Positions 1-8,737 of a DNA stretch of 64,000 nucleotides are shown here, in pieces. The DNA comes from Anaerolineae bacterium (lineage in GTDB: Bacteria; Chloroflexota; Anaerolineae; 4572-78; J111). Position 1 is the first letter of the stretch. Every line of letters begins with the position of its first letter. The DNA lies in NCBI GenBank assembly GCA_022071955.1, contig JAJVIM010000006.1, positions 58,924-122,923 on the forward strand, given 5' to 3'. Under the pieces are notes generated by a model. It was not told the origin of the DNA. It made no database searches and saw only the letters and a program-made list of their open reading frames with translations. A program made the position numbers and the translations under genes.

Positions 1-1
1 C

Positions 2-460
2 CCGGAACCGTCTGATACGCCAACCCCCACGGCTACCTCAACACCGAGCGCGGAAGTTGAAGCCACACCCACACCAACGCCGACCAGCCAGCCTTTACCG
101 GCCAACGTGGACACGCCTCTACCTCCGCCGGTAGAAACCGCCGGGCCAACTTCACGCTCAATGGACGGCGTCGATTTGTTACTGAGCCTCAGCGCCATTT
201 TGCTGGCCGGTATTCTGGGGTTCTGGCTGGGACAGCAATACAAACAACCACTCAACCGGCGGGTTGAGTTGGGACTGTGGGTTGTGGTCGGTGGATTAGT
301 GGCCTATTTGCTGTACGGGCTGGGCTGGCTGCGGCCGGATACCTGGCTATATGACGCACCAACCGTAGCCGCGAGCCGGGTTACTATTACGGCCCTGGCT
401 TTTCTGTTTGGATTGGTGGCGCTGGGGTTGAGCAGCCGATTTGTAGCCGGCAAAAATTAG
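2..460 (+). CDS. C-terminal part of a membrane protein (5' end outside window)
   Basis: The reading frame is open from the window edge, so this is the end of a longer protein. The visible part begins with a Pro/Thr-rich stretch (repeated TPTPT-like units) and ends with about three hydrophobic segments (around DLLLSLSAILLAGILGFWLG, LWVVVGGLVAYLLYGL and ITALAFLFGLVALGL). The layout suggests an extracytoplasmic low-complexity linker followed by a membrane anchor. A GTG at 107 could be mistaken for a start, but the frame continues unbroken upstream with the same composition. The 3' end overlaps the convergent kinase gene by 4 bases. Function cannot be told from this fragment. Confidence 0.7.
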   Translation, partial: PEPSDTPTPTATSTPSAEVEATPTPTPTSQPLPANVDTPLPPPVETAGPTSRSMDGVDLLLSLSAILLAGILGFWLGQQYKQPLNRRVELGLWVVVGGLVAYLLYGLGWLRPDTWLYDAPTVAASRVTITALAFLFGLVALGLSSRFVAGKN

Positions 461-1449
461 GGGCTAAACGTAATCATCAGCGCGGCCACAAAAAGCGCCA
501 AAGCCACGCCGGCCAGCCACCAGTTGTCTCGAATGCTGGCGGCCAGGCTCTCGCTGGAGGCGGGCGGATCGGCAACGGGCATGGGCTGGGTTAAGGCAAA
601 GCTATTGAGCATCTGCTTCCAAACCAACACCGATGCCGGCCGGTCTTTGGGATGCGGCGCCATCGCCATTAGCACGGCCTGGGCCACATCCGGCGACACC
701 GCCGGGTTAACCTCTCGCAGCGGGCGCAACGCCTCTGGCACAATAAAGCGCTCCTGCGCGCTGGCCGGCACCTCGCCGGTAAACAGGTGATAGGCGGTGG
801 CTCCCAGCGCGTACAAATCAGAGCGGGCGTCGGTGTGGCCCAAATGGTCCACGTATTGTTCCAGCGGAGCATACGGCAAACTGCCGGCGCCCTGCAAACC
901 GGTGAGCGTGCTGGGATCCGATGGGTCCAGCGGCTTAACCAGGCCAAAATCAACCAGTTTCAGCCGGCCATCGGGCGTAAGTTTGATGTTGGCCGGCTTG
1001 ATGTCTCGATGCAGTACCGCCGGCTGGCGCGAGTGCAAATAAATAAGCGTATCACAGAGTTGATTCAGCCAGTCGAGCACGGTTCGCTCATCCAGAAAAC
1101 AATTTTCGCGGTGCGTGGCCGTGGTGATTTCCAATAAGTTTTGACCCGGCACAAAATCCATAACCAGGTAATCGCGCTCGTCTATTGAAAAGAAATCACT
1201 GACTTTGGGCAAACCGGGGTGATCCAGTCGAGCCAGAATTGACGCTTCTTTTTTAAACTGAGAACGAACGCTCTGCAGCACCGCATCGCTCAAATTGGGT
1301 TGAAGCTGAATTTCCTTAACCGCGCACTGGCGACCATCCAGCCGGTTATCATCGGCCAGGTAAACTGTGCCCATTCCACCCACGCCCAGCAACCCGATGA
1401 TCTGGTATCGCTCCCGCAAAATATCGCCTGGCTGAAGATTTGTCGTCAC
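457..1449 (-). CDS. Membrane-anchored serine/threonine protein kinase
   Basis: Hanks-type kinase of about 330 residues. Visible motifs are the glycine loop GVGGMG (about 22-27), the ATP-binding Lys in AVKEI (45), the catalytic HRDIKPANIKL (Asp 149) and DFG (167-169). A C-terminal hydrophobic segment (WWLAGVALALFVAALMI) would anchor it with the kinase in the cytoplasm; no extracellular sensor domain follows. I chose the GTG at 1449 because TGGAGG lies five bases upstream and the kinase fold starts just after it; an in-frame start 21 codons earlier has no comparable site. The next gene, transcribed divergently, encodes an FHA-domain regulator. FHA domains bind phosphothreonine, so that protein is a plausible substrate or partner (inference). 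Confidence 0.93.
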   Translation of the reverse strand: MTTNLQPGDILRERYQIIGLLGVGGMGTVYLADDNRLDGRQCAVKEIQLQPNLSDAVLQSVRSQFKKEASILARLDHPGLPKVSDFFSIDERDYLVMDFVPGQNLLEITTATHRENCFLDERTVLDWLNQLCDTLIYLHSRQPAVLHRDIKPANIKLTPDGRLKLVDFGLVKPLDPSDPSTLTGLQGAGSLPYAPLEQYVDHLGHTDARSDLYALGATAYHLFTGEVPASAQERFIVPEALRPLREVNPAVSPDVAQAVLMAMAPHPKDRPASVLVWKQMLNSFALTQPMPVADPPASSESLAASIRDNWWLAGVALALFVAALMITFSP

Positions 1450-1564
1450 CGAATCCTCCAAAACCTGATAGAGCCTCCTGGCTACTTTATCGCAATCTAT
1501 TGGGACTGTCAAAACTACCGGTGGCGCTTTGCGCAGCGCCGTGATCCAGCGAAAATGAAATATC

Positions 1565-1583
1565 GGAGTCCAAAACTGTAGTT
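1565..1583 (+). repeat. Fragment of the GGAGTCCAAAACT dispersed repeat
   Basis: Nineteen bases match the core of the longer repeat at about 8595-8682. The half-palindrome GGAGTCCAAAACT is kept, but the second arm is lost. It lies between the divergent kinase and FHA genes. Confidence 0.6.
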
Positions 1584-1636
1584 CTAGCCTCTTATCTTAA
1601 TTTTTGAGAGGCAGGACAGGAGTATTCTGCCCCTAA

Positions 1637-1676
1637 TTCCTGACTCCTGACCCCTGAATCCTATTTTTAAGGGAGT
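1637..1676 (+). repeat. Period-7 array ending in spacer plus SD
   Basis: Heptamers TTCCTGA, CTCCTGA, CCCCTGA and ATCCTAT follow head to tail, then TTTTAAGGGAGT. The final AAGGGAG sits five bases before the ATG at 1681 and is that gene's ribosome binding site. The same arrangement recurs before genes at 8535 (minus), 21599 (minus), 52985 and 54333. Confidence 0.8.
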
Positions 1677-1680
1677 ACCT

Positions 1681-2340
1681 ATGGAACACCTAGAAACCGA
1701 ACAAGCCTTATTAATCTGGCGCGAAGGCGACATCATCAAAAACCAGTGGGTTTTGCAGGACGCCGGCCAGGAAATTGTGATTGGCCGCGCCCCGGAGTGC
1801 GCCATCAGTATCCCGGTGCGCTGGATTTCCCGCACGCACGCTATTTTGCGCCGCGAGCGCGGCCAGTTCTTTCTTGAAGATGCCGGCAGTAAAAACGGCG
1901 TGTTTGTCAACGGCCAGCGGGTGCTCAAACCGTGCCCGCTGGAAGATGGCGACCTGATTCAGCTCGCCCCCGGCCTGGAACTGATTTACGTAGACAGCGA
2001 AGCCACCGCGCCGCTGCCCGGTGGCCGGGGCGGGTTGGGGTTGCGGGTAGATACCGACGAACGCCAGGTTTATGTTCATGGCCAGTTACTAACCCCGCCG
2101 CTCAGCAACCAGCAGTACCAGTTGCTGGCCAAGCTGGCCGAGCAGCCCGGCCGCGTTTACAGCCGGGCAGAAGTCATCGACGCGGCCTGGCCCGACGAAT
2201 CGCCGGAGGGCATCACCGATGATGCCGTTGACGCGCTGGTACGCCGGCTGCGGCAGCGGCTGGCCGAAATTGACGAGGAATTCAACTTTATTGTCACCGT
2301 TCGCGGTTACGGCTTTCGGCTGGATGATGGGCTGAGCTGA
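1681..2340 (+). CDS. FHA domain - winged-helix (OmpR-type) regulator
   Basis: A 219-residue protein in two parts. Residues about 25-100 form an FHA domain with the expected GR (35-36), SRTH (50-53) and NG (72-73) positions for phosphothreonine binding. Residues about 123-216 match the DNA-binding effector domain of OmpR/PhoB regulators, ending in VTVRGYGFRL. There is no receiver domain, so input probably comes by phosphopeptide binding rather than Asp phosphorylation. The kinase encoded divergently next door is the obvious candidate partner (inference from position). The ATG is preceded by AAGGGAG supplied by a period-7 repeat array. Confidence 0.9.
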   Translation: MEHLETEQALLIWREGDIIKNQWVLQDAGQEIVIGRAPECAISIPVRWISRTHAILRRERGQFFLEDAGSKNGVFVNGQRVLKPCPLEDGDLIQLAPGLELIYVDSEATAPLPGGRGGLGLRVDTDERQVYVHGQLLTPPLSNQQYQLLAKLAEQPGRVYSRAEVIDAAWPDESPEGITDDAVDALVRRLRQRLAEIDEEFNFIVTVRGYGFRLDDGLS

Positions 2341-2352
2341 TACTGCTCGCAT

Positions 2353-4239
2353 GTGCCCCCAACCAATTTTGAACTCTTTGGCGGCTGCGTTAAAATATTA
2401 CACGTGGTCTCGATTTTTCAAAGTTACGCTCATCTAACAAAAAACTCTCGTTTCGAGAAATATGGAAAGCAACGGAAAGTATATCTGTTGCTTTTCATTT
2501 TGTTGTTGTGCCTGCTGCCCGCCTGCAATCTGATCCAGCCGGATATTCCACCCACGCCCAGCCCGAAGCCAACGGCCACGCTGCCGCCGCTGGCTCTATC
2601 GGTAGATTTGGCCAGCGACGCCATTGTGGTAACCATTCCCATCGACCCGCCCAGCTTCAACGCCTATCTGAATGATACCGGCTACGAAGCGCTCATCGGC
2701 GAGCTGGTTTTTGGCGCGCTGGCCGAAATCGGCCCGGACGGCAACTATTACCCGGAACTGGCCAGCGACCTGCCCACCCTGGCCAACGGCGATTTGAGCC
2801 AGGATGGCAAAACCGTTATCTGGCGGCTGCGCCCCGGCCTGCTTTGGAGCGATGGCCAGCCGTTTACCTCGGCCGATGTAAAGTTCACCTGGCAGGCGCT
2901 GCGCGACAGCGGCATTTGGGCGCCGGGGTTCGATTTAATTGAAACTATAGAAACGCCCGATCCGCTGACGGCGATTGTCCAATACCGGGAATTTTACCCC
3001 AACTACCTGATTCAGTTTGGCGGCAACGGCACCGGCGTTTTGCCGGCCCACCAATGCGGCGACACCAGCAGAATGCTCTTTTGGGATTGCAACTTTGAGC
3101 CGGTGAGCAGCGGCCCGTTTGTGCTGGCGCAGTGGATTCCGGGGGTACGGCTGATTTTCAAACCCAACCCCAACTATTTTGTACCAAACCGGCCGCTGGC
3201 CTCGCAATTGATCTTTGAAATTGATGGCGACCCCGACCGGCGTGAACGCAGCCTGATCCGGGGTAACACCCACCTGGATTTGTGGCCGGAAGAAGCCGCC
3301 GCCATCAAAATAGAAGACAGCGGCACGGCCACCATCATCCGCACCGACCCGGCCCGCTACGTAATGCGTCTGGTCCTCAACCTGAGCAAACCCGGGGCCG
3401 CCGAGTCTAACCAGCCGCATCCGGCGCTAGCAAATCCGCTGGTACGGCAGGCAATTTATCACGCCGTTGATGTGGGCTACATCAATGCTGAAGCCTTTAA
3501 CAACCGCGGCCGGCCCGTAGAAACAGAATTCTTTCAGCTTGATTGCGATGTGCCGCCGTTTCACGATTACAACGCCGGGCTGGCCCAGGCGCTGCTCGAC
3601 GAAGCCGGCTGGGTGGTGGTTAACCCCAACCCCGACTCTGATGTGCTGCCGGTGCGCCAGTGCCAGGGTTGTGGCGCCGCCGAAGACGGCACGCCGCTGG
3701 TTTTAAAGAGCTACAGCTATCTGGAATTTGGCCCGGAAATTGAAAAAGCGCAGCAGCTTTTGGCCCAGTTGATGTTGGAAGTTGGCATCAAACTGGAATT
3801 TGAAACAGTTGAAGGTAGCAAACTGTGGAACACGTGGGAAAATGAGGGCATTGAGCTGCGCGGCAATTTTGATATGGATTTGTGGGACAACGGCTACTAT
3901 GGCGTAGACCCAACTATTTACATGACCGATATGTTTGACCCGCGCAGCATCCCCACCCGCGACAACCCCATTGCCGGCCTCAACGTAACCCGCTACCGCA
4001 ACCCGGAGCTGGCCCCGATTTTTGACGCGCTGCACACGCCCATTCCCAACAATCGCCGGCGGGCGTTGTTGTGCCAGGTGGCGCTGGCGCTGTACCAGGA
4101 CAAGCCCCAAATCCCGCTGGTGGCTTTTCCCGATGTGTATGGCGTCAGCATTGATTTGCAGGGCGTGGCCCCACATATTTATGATACCGTCACCTGGAAC
4201 GCCGGCGACTGGCAATTAGTGAAACCCGTAAACAATTGA
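2353..4239 (+). CDS. ABC transporter substrate-binding lipoprotein, family 5
   Basis: Extracellular solute-binding protein of the oligopeptide/nickel type (SBP_bac_5), up to 628 residues. A lipoprotein signal is visible: basic residues, the hydrophobic run LLLFILLLCLLP and a lipobox ending in PAC, followed by a Pro/Thr-rich spacer. Family-like regions include the segment YYPELASDLP and the later DGQPFTSADVKFTW, which is characteristic of these proteins. The start is uncertain: the open frame begins at a GTG with no good SD, and the signal peptide itself starts about 40 codons later, so the true start may be downstream (for example GTG 2404). No permease or ATPase is adjacent; the peptide-type importer at 7.6-13.6 kb has its own binding protein. 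Confidence 0.9.
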   Translation: MPPTNFELFGGCVKILHVVSIFQSYAHLTKNSRFEKYGKQRKVYLLLFILLLCLLPACNLIQPDIPPTPSPKPTATLPPLALSVDLASDAIVVTIPIDPPSFNAYLNDTGYEALIGELVFGALAEIGPDGNYYPELASDLPTLANGDLSQDGKTVIWRLRPGLLWSDGQPFTSADVKFTWQALRDSGIWAPGFDLIETIETPDPLTAIVQYREFYPNYLIQFGGNGTGVLPAHQCGDTSRMLFWDCNFEPVSSGPFVLAQWIPGVRLIFKPNPNYFVPNRPLASQLIFEIDGDPDRRERSLIRGNTHLDLWPEEAAAIKIEDSGTATIIRTDPARYVMRLVLNLSKPGAAESNQPHPALANPLVRQAIYHAVDVGYINAEAFNNRGRPVETEFFQLDCDVPPFHDYNAGLAQALLDEAGWVVVNPNPDSDVLPVRQCQGCGAAEDGTPLVLKSYSYLEFGPEIEKAQQLLAQLMLEVGIKLEFETVEGSKLWNTWENEGIELRGNFDMDLWDNGYYGVDPTIYMTDMFDPRSIPTRDNPIAGLNVTRYRNPELAPIFDALHTPIPNNRRRALLCQVALALYQDKPQIPLVAFPDVYGVSIDLQGVAPHIYDTVTWNAGDWQLVKPVNN

Positions 4240-4256
4240 AAGCGTGTTGTTTTTTC

Positions 4257-4285
4257 GTGACAACCTTTCTTCAGCATGATATACT
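4257..4285 (+). promoter_or_regulatory. Sigma70-like promoter for the hybrid kinase gene
   Basis: GTGACA and TATACT are separated by 17 bases, with TG one base before the -10 (extended -10). It lies about 70 bases before the chosen ATG of the receiver-GAF-kinase gene. Confidence 0.5.
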
Positions 4286-4353
4286 GGAAGTGACCGTTGC
4301 AGAAAATTCATCCCGATCAAGTTGATATTGGGTGGCAAGCCCAAGAGGACGCC

Positions 4354-6114
4354 ATGGGAACGTGGAGTCAACAACAAGTTAAAGTATTATTGATAGATAA
4401 CGACGAAGCGCACTACGTGTTGATCCGCGAAATGATGGCGGAGATCGATGGTATTGAGTTTCAACTGGATTGGGTGGCAACCTATGAATCCGCAATGGAC
4501 ACCATCGCCCCCGGCCGGTTCGATGCCTATTTAATCGACTATTCGCTGGGCGGCAAACACACCGGGCTTGACATTTTAAAGGAAGCCATCGACCGGGGCT
4601 GCACCGTGCCGCTCATTCTGCTCACCAGTTACGGCAACCGCGCCCTCGATCTGGAAGCCATGCGCAATGGCGCCTCCGATTATCTGGTAAAAGACCAGCT
4701 CACCCCCGCCCTGCTGGAGCGTTCCATCCGCTACGCCATCGAGCGCAAACGCTCGGAGGCCGAACTGCAAAAAGCGGCCACTCAACTTGAAGAACGCATT
4801 TCCGAGCGCACCGCCGAGCACGCCAAAACCAACACTGTTTTGCAGGAAAAATTGACTGAGCTGGAGCACCTGCGCGAACAAATCGAGTCGTCGCTGGAGC
4901 GCCGCACCCGCCAGGTAGAAACCAGCACCCAGGTAGCTCAACAAATTGCCGCCGCCCCGGCCCTTGACGAACTTTTTCGGCTGGTGGTCAACCTGGTTCA
5001 GGAACGGTTTGGCTACTATCACGCCCACGTTTACACGTTAGAAGGCGACTATTTGGTAATGCAAGAGGGCACGGGCGACGCCGGCCGGATGATGAAAGAG
5101 GTGGGCCACAAAATCCCGTTCAATGCCGCCCGCAGTCTGGTGGCCAAAGCCGCCCGCAGCGGCGAGCCGGTGCTGGTTCCCGATGTTACGCAGGACCAAC
5201 GCTGGTTGCCCAATATGCTGCTGGCCGAAACCCTCTCGGAATTGGCTGTGCCCATCAAATTGGGCAACGAAATTTTGGGCGTCCTCGACGTGCAGCATAA
5301 CCGGATCAACGGCCTCAATTTGGAAGACCAGATTTTGCTGATGGGCCTGTGCGGGCAAATTGCGGTTTTTATCAACAACCAAAAACTGGAAATGGACCGC
5401 AAAGCCGCCGAAGAAGCTCAGCAGCGGCTCATTGAAGAGTTGAACGCCTTTGGCCACACCGTGGGCCACAACCTCAAAGACCCGGTTGGCCTGATCATTG
5501 GCTACACCGGCCTGCTCAAAGAACAAGCCCGCCTGCCGGAAGATTTGCAGGAATACCTCAATGCTATTGGCCGCAACGCCCACCGGCTCAACAACATCAT
5601 CGAAGAATTGCAGCTTCTCTCCGGCGTGCGCAAAGAAAACGTAGAACTGCGCCCGCTCAACATGATCCGCATCATTGCCGAAGTGCAGCAACGGCTGGCC
5701 TACCTCATTCAGGAGCACAACGCCAGGGTTGTGGTTTCTGAATATTGGCCAATGGCGCTCGGCCACGCCCAGTGGATTGAAGAAGTGTGGGCCAATTACA
5801 TTAGTAACGCCATTAAATATGGCGGCAAACCGCCGCGAGTCCACCTGGGCGCCACCGCCCAATCAGATGGGATGGTTCGTTTCTGGGTGAGAGACAACGG
5901 CCCCGGCCTCAGCAAAGAAGACCAGCGCCGCCTGTTTACCGAATTCACCCGGCTCAATCACGTCAGTTTAAAAGGCCACGGCCTGGGGCTGTCCATCGTT
6001 CAGCGCATCATCGAAAAACTGGGCGGCGAAGTTGGCGTTTACAGCGATGGCGTTAACGGCGAGGGCTGCGTCTTTTCATTTACTCTGCCCGGCATCCACA
6101 AAAAAGAAATGTAA
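4354..6114 (+). CDS. Receiver-GAF-histidine kinase signalling protein
   Basis: About 586 residues from the ATG at 4354, which has AGAGG six bases upstream; an upstream in-frame TTG lacks this. Order: receiver domain with phosphoacceptor Asp about 62 (LIDYSLGG) and Lys about 113; a charged coiled coil (about 135-195); a GAF domain (about 205-340); an H-box AFGHTVGHNLKDP with the likely phosphorylated His about 372; and an ATPase domain with N-box (NYISNAIKYGG), G1 (RDNGPGL) and G2 (GHGLGLSIV). No membrane segment is visible, so it is probably soluble. The N-terminal receiver suggests it sits within a phosphorelay. Its stop codon directly abuts the ComB-like gene, so the three genes from here to 7616 look co-transcribed. 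Confidence 0.92.
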   Translation: MGTWSQQQVKVLLIDNDEAHYVLIREMMAEIDGIEFQLDWVATYESAMDTIAPGRFDAYLIDYSLGGKHTGLDILKEAIDRGCTVPLILLTSYGNRALDLEAMRNGASDYLVKDQLTPALLERSIRYAIERKRSEAELQKAATQLEERISERTAEHAKTNTVLQEKLTELEHLREQIESSLERRTRQVETSTQVAQQIAAAPALDELFRLVVNLVQERFGYYHAHVYTLEGDYLVMQEGTGDAGRMMKEVGHKIPFNAARSLVAKAARSGEPVLVPDVTQDQRWLPNMLLAETLSELAVPIKLGNEILGVLDVQHNRINGLNLEDQILLMGLCGQIAVFINNQKLEMDRKAAEEAQQRLIEELNAFGHTVGHNLKDPVGLIIGYTGLLKEQARLPEDLQEYLNAIGRNAHRLNNIIEELQLLSGVRKENVELRPLNMIRIIAEVQQRLAYLIQEHNARVVVSEYWPMALGHAQWIEEVWANYISNAIKYGGKPPRVHLGATAQSDGMVRFWVRDNGPGLSKEDQRRLFTEFTRLNHVSLKGHGLGLSIVQRIIEKLGGEVGVYSDGVNGEGCVFSFTLPGIHKKEM

Positions 6115-6804
6115 ATGGACTTCAAATTCACCACGCTTGAAACCTGTCCCGCGGCCACCGGCGTTGTGGTGGTCATTGATGTGCTGCGCGCTTTTTCGGC
6201 GGCGGCGTTTGCCTTTGCTGCCGGCGCGCAAGACATCGTGCTGGTCAGCGGCATTAACGAAGCATTTACCCTGAAAACGCAATTTCCCGGCGCGCTGCTT
6301 TACGGCGAAAACCACGGGCTAAAAGTCGATGGCTTTGATTTTGGCAACTCGCCCAGTGAGTTGAGCCGGCAGGATTTAACCGGCCGGCGATTGATTCAGC
6401 GCACCAGCGCCGGCACGCAGGGCGTGGTCCGCAGCGCCCAGGCCGACCGGCTGCTGGTCAGCAGCTTTGTAGTGGCCGAGGCGACCGTTCGTTACATTCG
6501 CCAGCTTGCCCCGCCGATTGTTACTTTTGTTGTCACCGGCGTTATTTACGAGCGCGACGGCGATGAAGATATGGCCCTGGCCGAGTATTTGCAGGCCCGG
6601 CTGCGCGAGCAATCGCCAGACCCCGCACCCTATTTGGCCCGCGTGCCGCGCTCCACCTCGGGCCGCATCTTTGCCGACCCGGCCCAACCCGAGTTCCCCA
6701 CCGCCGATCTGGAATTATGCAGCCAGCTCGACCGCTTTGATTTTGCGCTGGAAGTAACCCGGCAGGCCGGCCTGCTGGTGCTGAACAAGAAATCCCAATT
6801 ATGA
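6115..6804 (+). CDS. 2-phosphosulfolactate phosphatase-like protein (ComB family)
   Basis: A 229-residue protein matching ComB: VVVIDVLRAFSAA near the start, GENHGLKVDGFDFGNSP (a glycine-rich motif of the family) and the later QRTSAGTQGVV. In methanogens ComB dephosphorylates 2-phosphosulfolactate during coenzyme M synthesis; in bacteria the true substrate is often unknown. No other sulfolactate genes are nearby, so the specific reaction is not supported. The ATG follows the kinase stop codon with no gap and its stop overlaps the methyltransferase start (ATGA), which points to translational coupling. Confidence 0.8.
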   Translation: MDFKFTTLETCPAATGVVVVIDVLRAFSAAAFAFAAGAQDIVLVSGINEAFTLKTQFPGALLYGENHGLKVDGFDFGNSPSELSRQDLTGRRLIQRTSAGTQGVVRSAQADRLLVSSFVVAEATVRYIRQLAPPIVTFVVTGVIYERDGDEDMALAEYLQARLREQSPDPAPYLARVPRSTSGRIFADPAQPEFPTADLELCSQLDRFDFALEVTRQAGLLVLNKKSQL

Positions 6805-7616
6805 GTCACTGGACCGAAGACGACTCGCGGCTGTACCGCCAAATTGCAGCGGTTGCCGTTCCCCATCGCGCCGAGCAGTTGGCCGCGCTGCTGGCCCTGC
6901 TCCCCTTTGCCCCCACCGACTCGTTTCACGCGATAGAAATCGGCGCGGGCGAAGGCTACCTGTCGCAGGCGCTGCTGGCCTGTTTTCCCCGGGCCACCGT
7001 TACCGCGCTCGATGGCTCGGCGGAGATGCGGGCGCACATCGAGCGCCGGCTGGCCGGTTTCGGCGGGCGGGGCCGCGTAGAACCGTTTGAACTGACCGCC
7101 GCCAACTGGCGCCATCACCTTAAAAATGCCGATGCCGTGCTGTCGTCACTGTGCCTGCACCACCTGTCCGGGCCGGAAAAACAGGCGCTCTTTGCCGTTA
7201 TCGCGGCCAACCTGTCACCCGTCGGGGTGCTGCTCATCGCCGATCTGGTTGAGCCGCAGCGGCCCGAAGCCCGATCATTTTTTGCCGCCACGTGGGATGC
7301 GCAGGCCAAAGCGCAATCGCTGGCGCAAACCGGCGACATCGGCCTGTACGATCAATTTGAGCAAAATGAGTGGAATCTGTACCGCCACCCCGACCCGGCG
7401 GTGGACAAACCTTCGCCGTTGTTTGAGCAGTTGGTGTGGCTAAAAGAGGCGGGTTTGGCGGTGGTGGATTGTTTTTGGCTGCACGCCGGGCACGCCATTT
7501 ACGGCGGCTACAAATCGGCGGCGAGCACGGGCGGTGTCGCGCTGCTGGCGTTTGAAGCGGCCCTGGCCGCCGTGCAGCGCAGCCTCGGACTCAACCCAGC
7601 CGGATCCGCGGATTGA
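6801..7616 (+). CDS. Class I SAM-dependent methyltransferase
   Basis: A 271-residue protein with the SAM-binding motif AIEIGAGEGYLS (about 44-55) and an acidic residue (Asp 71) after the second strand, as expected for a Rossmann-type methyltransferase; SSLCLHHL resembles the post-III region. The methyl acceptor cannot be predicted. The start overlaps the ComB-like stop by four bases. The 3' end overlaps the convergent permease gene by 26 bases. Confidence 0.85.
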   Translation: MSHWTEDDSRLYRQIAAVAVPHRAEQLAALLALLPFAPTDSFHAIEIGAGEGYLSQALLACFPRATVTALDGSAEMRAHIERRLAGFGGRGRVEPFELTAANWRHHLKNADAVLSSLCLHHLSGPEKQALFAVIAANLSPVGVLLIADLVEPQRPEARSFFAATWDAQAKAQSLAQTGDIGLYDQFEQNEWNLYRHPDPAVDKPSPLFEQLVWLKEAGLAVVDCFWLHAGHAIYGGYKSAASTGGVALLAFEAALAAVQRSLGLNPAGSAD

Positions 7617-8535
7617 GATAGGCGTACAGCAAATCGGCGGCCAGATTGGCCAGCGAAAAACCAAGCACCGTTACCAGTGTCACCGCTTGCAATAGCGGCA
7701 AATCGCGCCGGTCGATGGCAAAGGTCATCAATCGACCCAACCCCGGATAATTGAACACGTTTTCAATCACAATCAACCCGCTGATGAGCCAGCCAACACT
7801 GATGGCAATCACGGTGATGGTGGGCAGCAGCGCGTTACGCAGCACGTGTTTGACAATCACTGTGCGGCGCGGCAGCCCTTTGAGCGTGGCCGTGCGCACG
7901 TAAGCCTGTTTCAGTTCTTCCACCACCCCGGCCCGGGTGAGCCGGGCCACATAGGCCAGCAGCACCAGCGTGGCGGTAAACGCCGGCAAAATGAGCTGCG
8001 GCAGCGCCTCAAAAAACGTGGTGTCCGGCGCAATCGATGAGTTGGCCGGCAACAGTTTGAAATAAAACGCAAAAATCTGGATCAGCACCAGCCCGGTCAC
8101 AAATTCCGGCAGCCCCACCACCGCCAGCGAGCCAATGCTGATAATATTATCGGCCGGCTTGCCCTCGTTGAGGCCGGCCAGCACGCCCAGCGCCACCGAC
8201 ACCGGCACGGCGAACAGCAGGGTCAGCGTTGCCAACATCAGCGAGTTGCCCAGCCGTTCCAGCACCAGCGGCAAAATGGGCTGGTTGGTGCTGAACGATG
8301 TACCCCAATCGCCGCTGACAAAGTGGCCCAGCCAGGCTACGTATTGCATCAGCAGCGGCCGGTCCAGTCCCAACTCGGCGCGCAGATTTTGCAGGGCGGC
8401 CTCGCTGGCTTCCCGGCCCAAAATCACGCGGGCCACATCACCGGGCAGCCACTGCGTGACCAAAAAGATGATCAGCGAGGTCAGCAGCACCGTCAGCAGC
8501 AAAAAGCCCAGCCGGCGGATTAAATATCGTGACAT
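7591..8535 (-). CDS. Peptide-type ABC transporter permease (DppB-like)
   Basis: A 314-residue integral membrane protein beginning MSRYLIRRLGFLLLTVLLTS, typical of DppB/OppB. It has about six hydrophobic segments and the permease coupling region near LKGLPRRTVIVKHVLRNALLP (EAA-like loop). It would form the membrane channel with the DppC-like protein. It is the last gene of the minus-strand set binding protein - DppC - fused ATPase - DppB. A 200-base repeat-filled gap separates it from the ATPase gene, and its SD (AGGAG, six bases before ATG) comes from the end of a period-7 array. Confidence 0.93.
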   Translation of the reverse strand: MSRYLIRRLGFLLLTVLLTSLIIFLVTQWLPGDVARVILGREASEAALQNLRAELGLDRPLLMQYVAWLGHFVSGDWGTSFSTNQPILPLVLERLGNSLMLATLTLLFAVPVSVALGVLAGLNEGKPADNIISIGSLAVVGLPEFVTGLVLIQIFAFYFKLLPANSSIAPDTTFFEALPQLILPAFTATLVLLAYVARLTRAGVVEELKQAYVRTATLKGLPRRTVIVKHVLRNALLPTITVIAISVGWLISGLIVIENVFNYPGLGRLMTFAIDRRDLPLLQAVTLVTVLGFSLANLAADLLYAYLNPRIRLG

Positions 8536-8540
8536 TCAAA

Positions 8541-8585
8541 ACTCCTGTGAAAATAGGATTTAGGGGTCAGGATTCAGGAATCAGG
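8541..8585 (-). repeat. Period-7 array ending in spacer plus SD
   Basis: Read on the minus strand, CCTGATT, CCTGAAT, CCTGACC and CCTAAAT are followed by CCTATTTTCACAGGAGT. The AGGAG is the ribosome binding site of the DppB-like gene starting at 8535. Confidence 0.8.
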
Positions 8586-8594
8586 GTGCCTCCC

Positions 8595-8682
8595 TGCCCC
8601 GGCTTCTAAAAGTTTGCGGCAGGAGTCCAAAACTGTAGTTTTGGACTCCATATTTCCATTCATCGTTGTCGTGCCGCAAACT
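8595..8682 (+). repeat. Dispersed palindromic repeat, copy A
   Basis: It contains GGAGTCCAAAACT (8622-8634) and its exact inverse AGTTTTGGACTCC (8637-8649), enclosed by a second inverted pair AGTTTGCGGC (8611-8620) and GCCGCAAACT (8673-8682). A diverged copy lies inverted at about 52891-52944, and a fragment at 1565-1583. No coding potential is evident. A hairpin-forming, non-autonomous element is a reasonable reading. Confidence 0.75.
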
Positions 8683-8737
8683 GAGTCCATCTTCCCTAAA
8701 AATCAACACCTCTGCGCCCTTGAGTCCCCGTATGCCT

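Noticed and set aside
5038..5862. Minus-strand open frame of 274 codons
   Set aside because: It is antisense to the GAF and histidine-kinase part of a well-supported gene.
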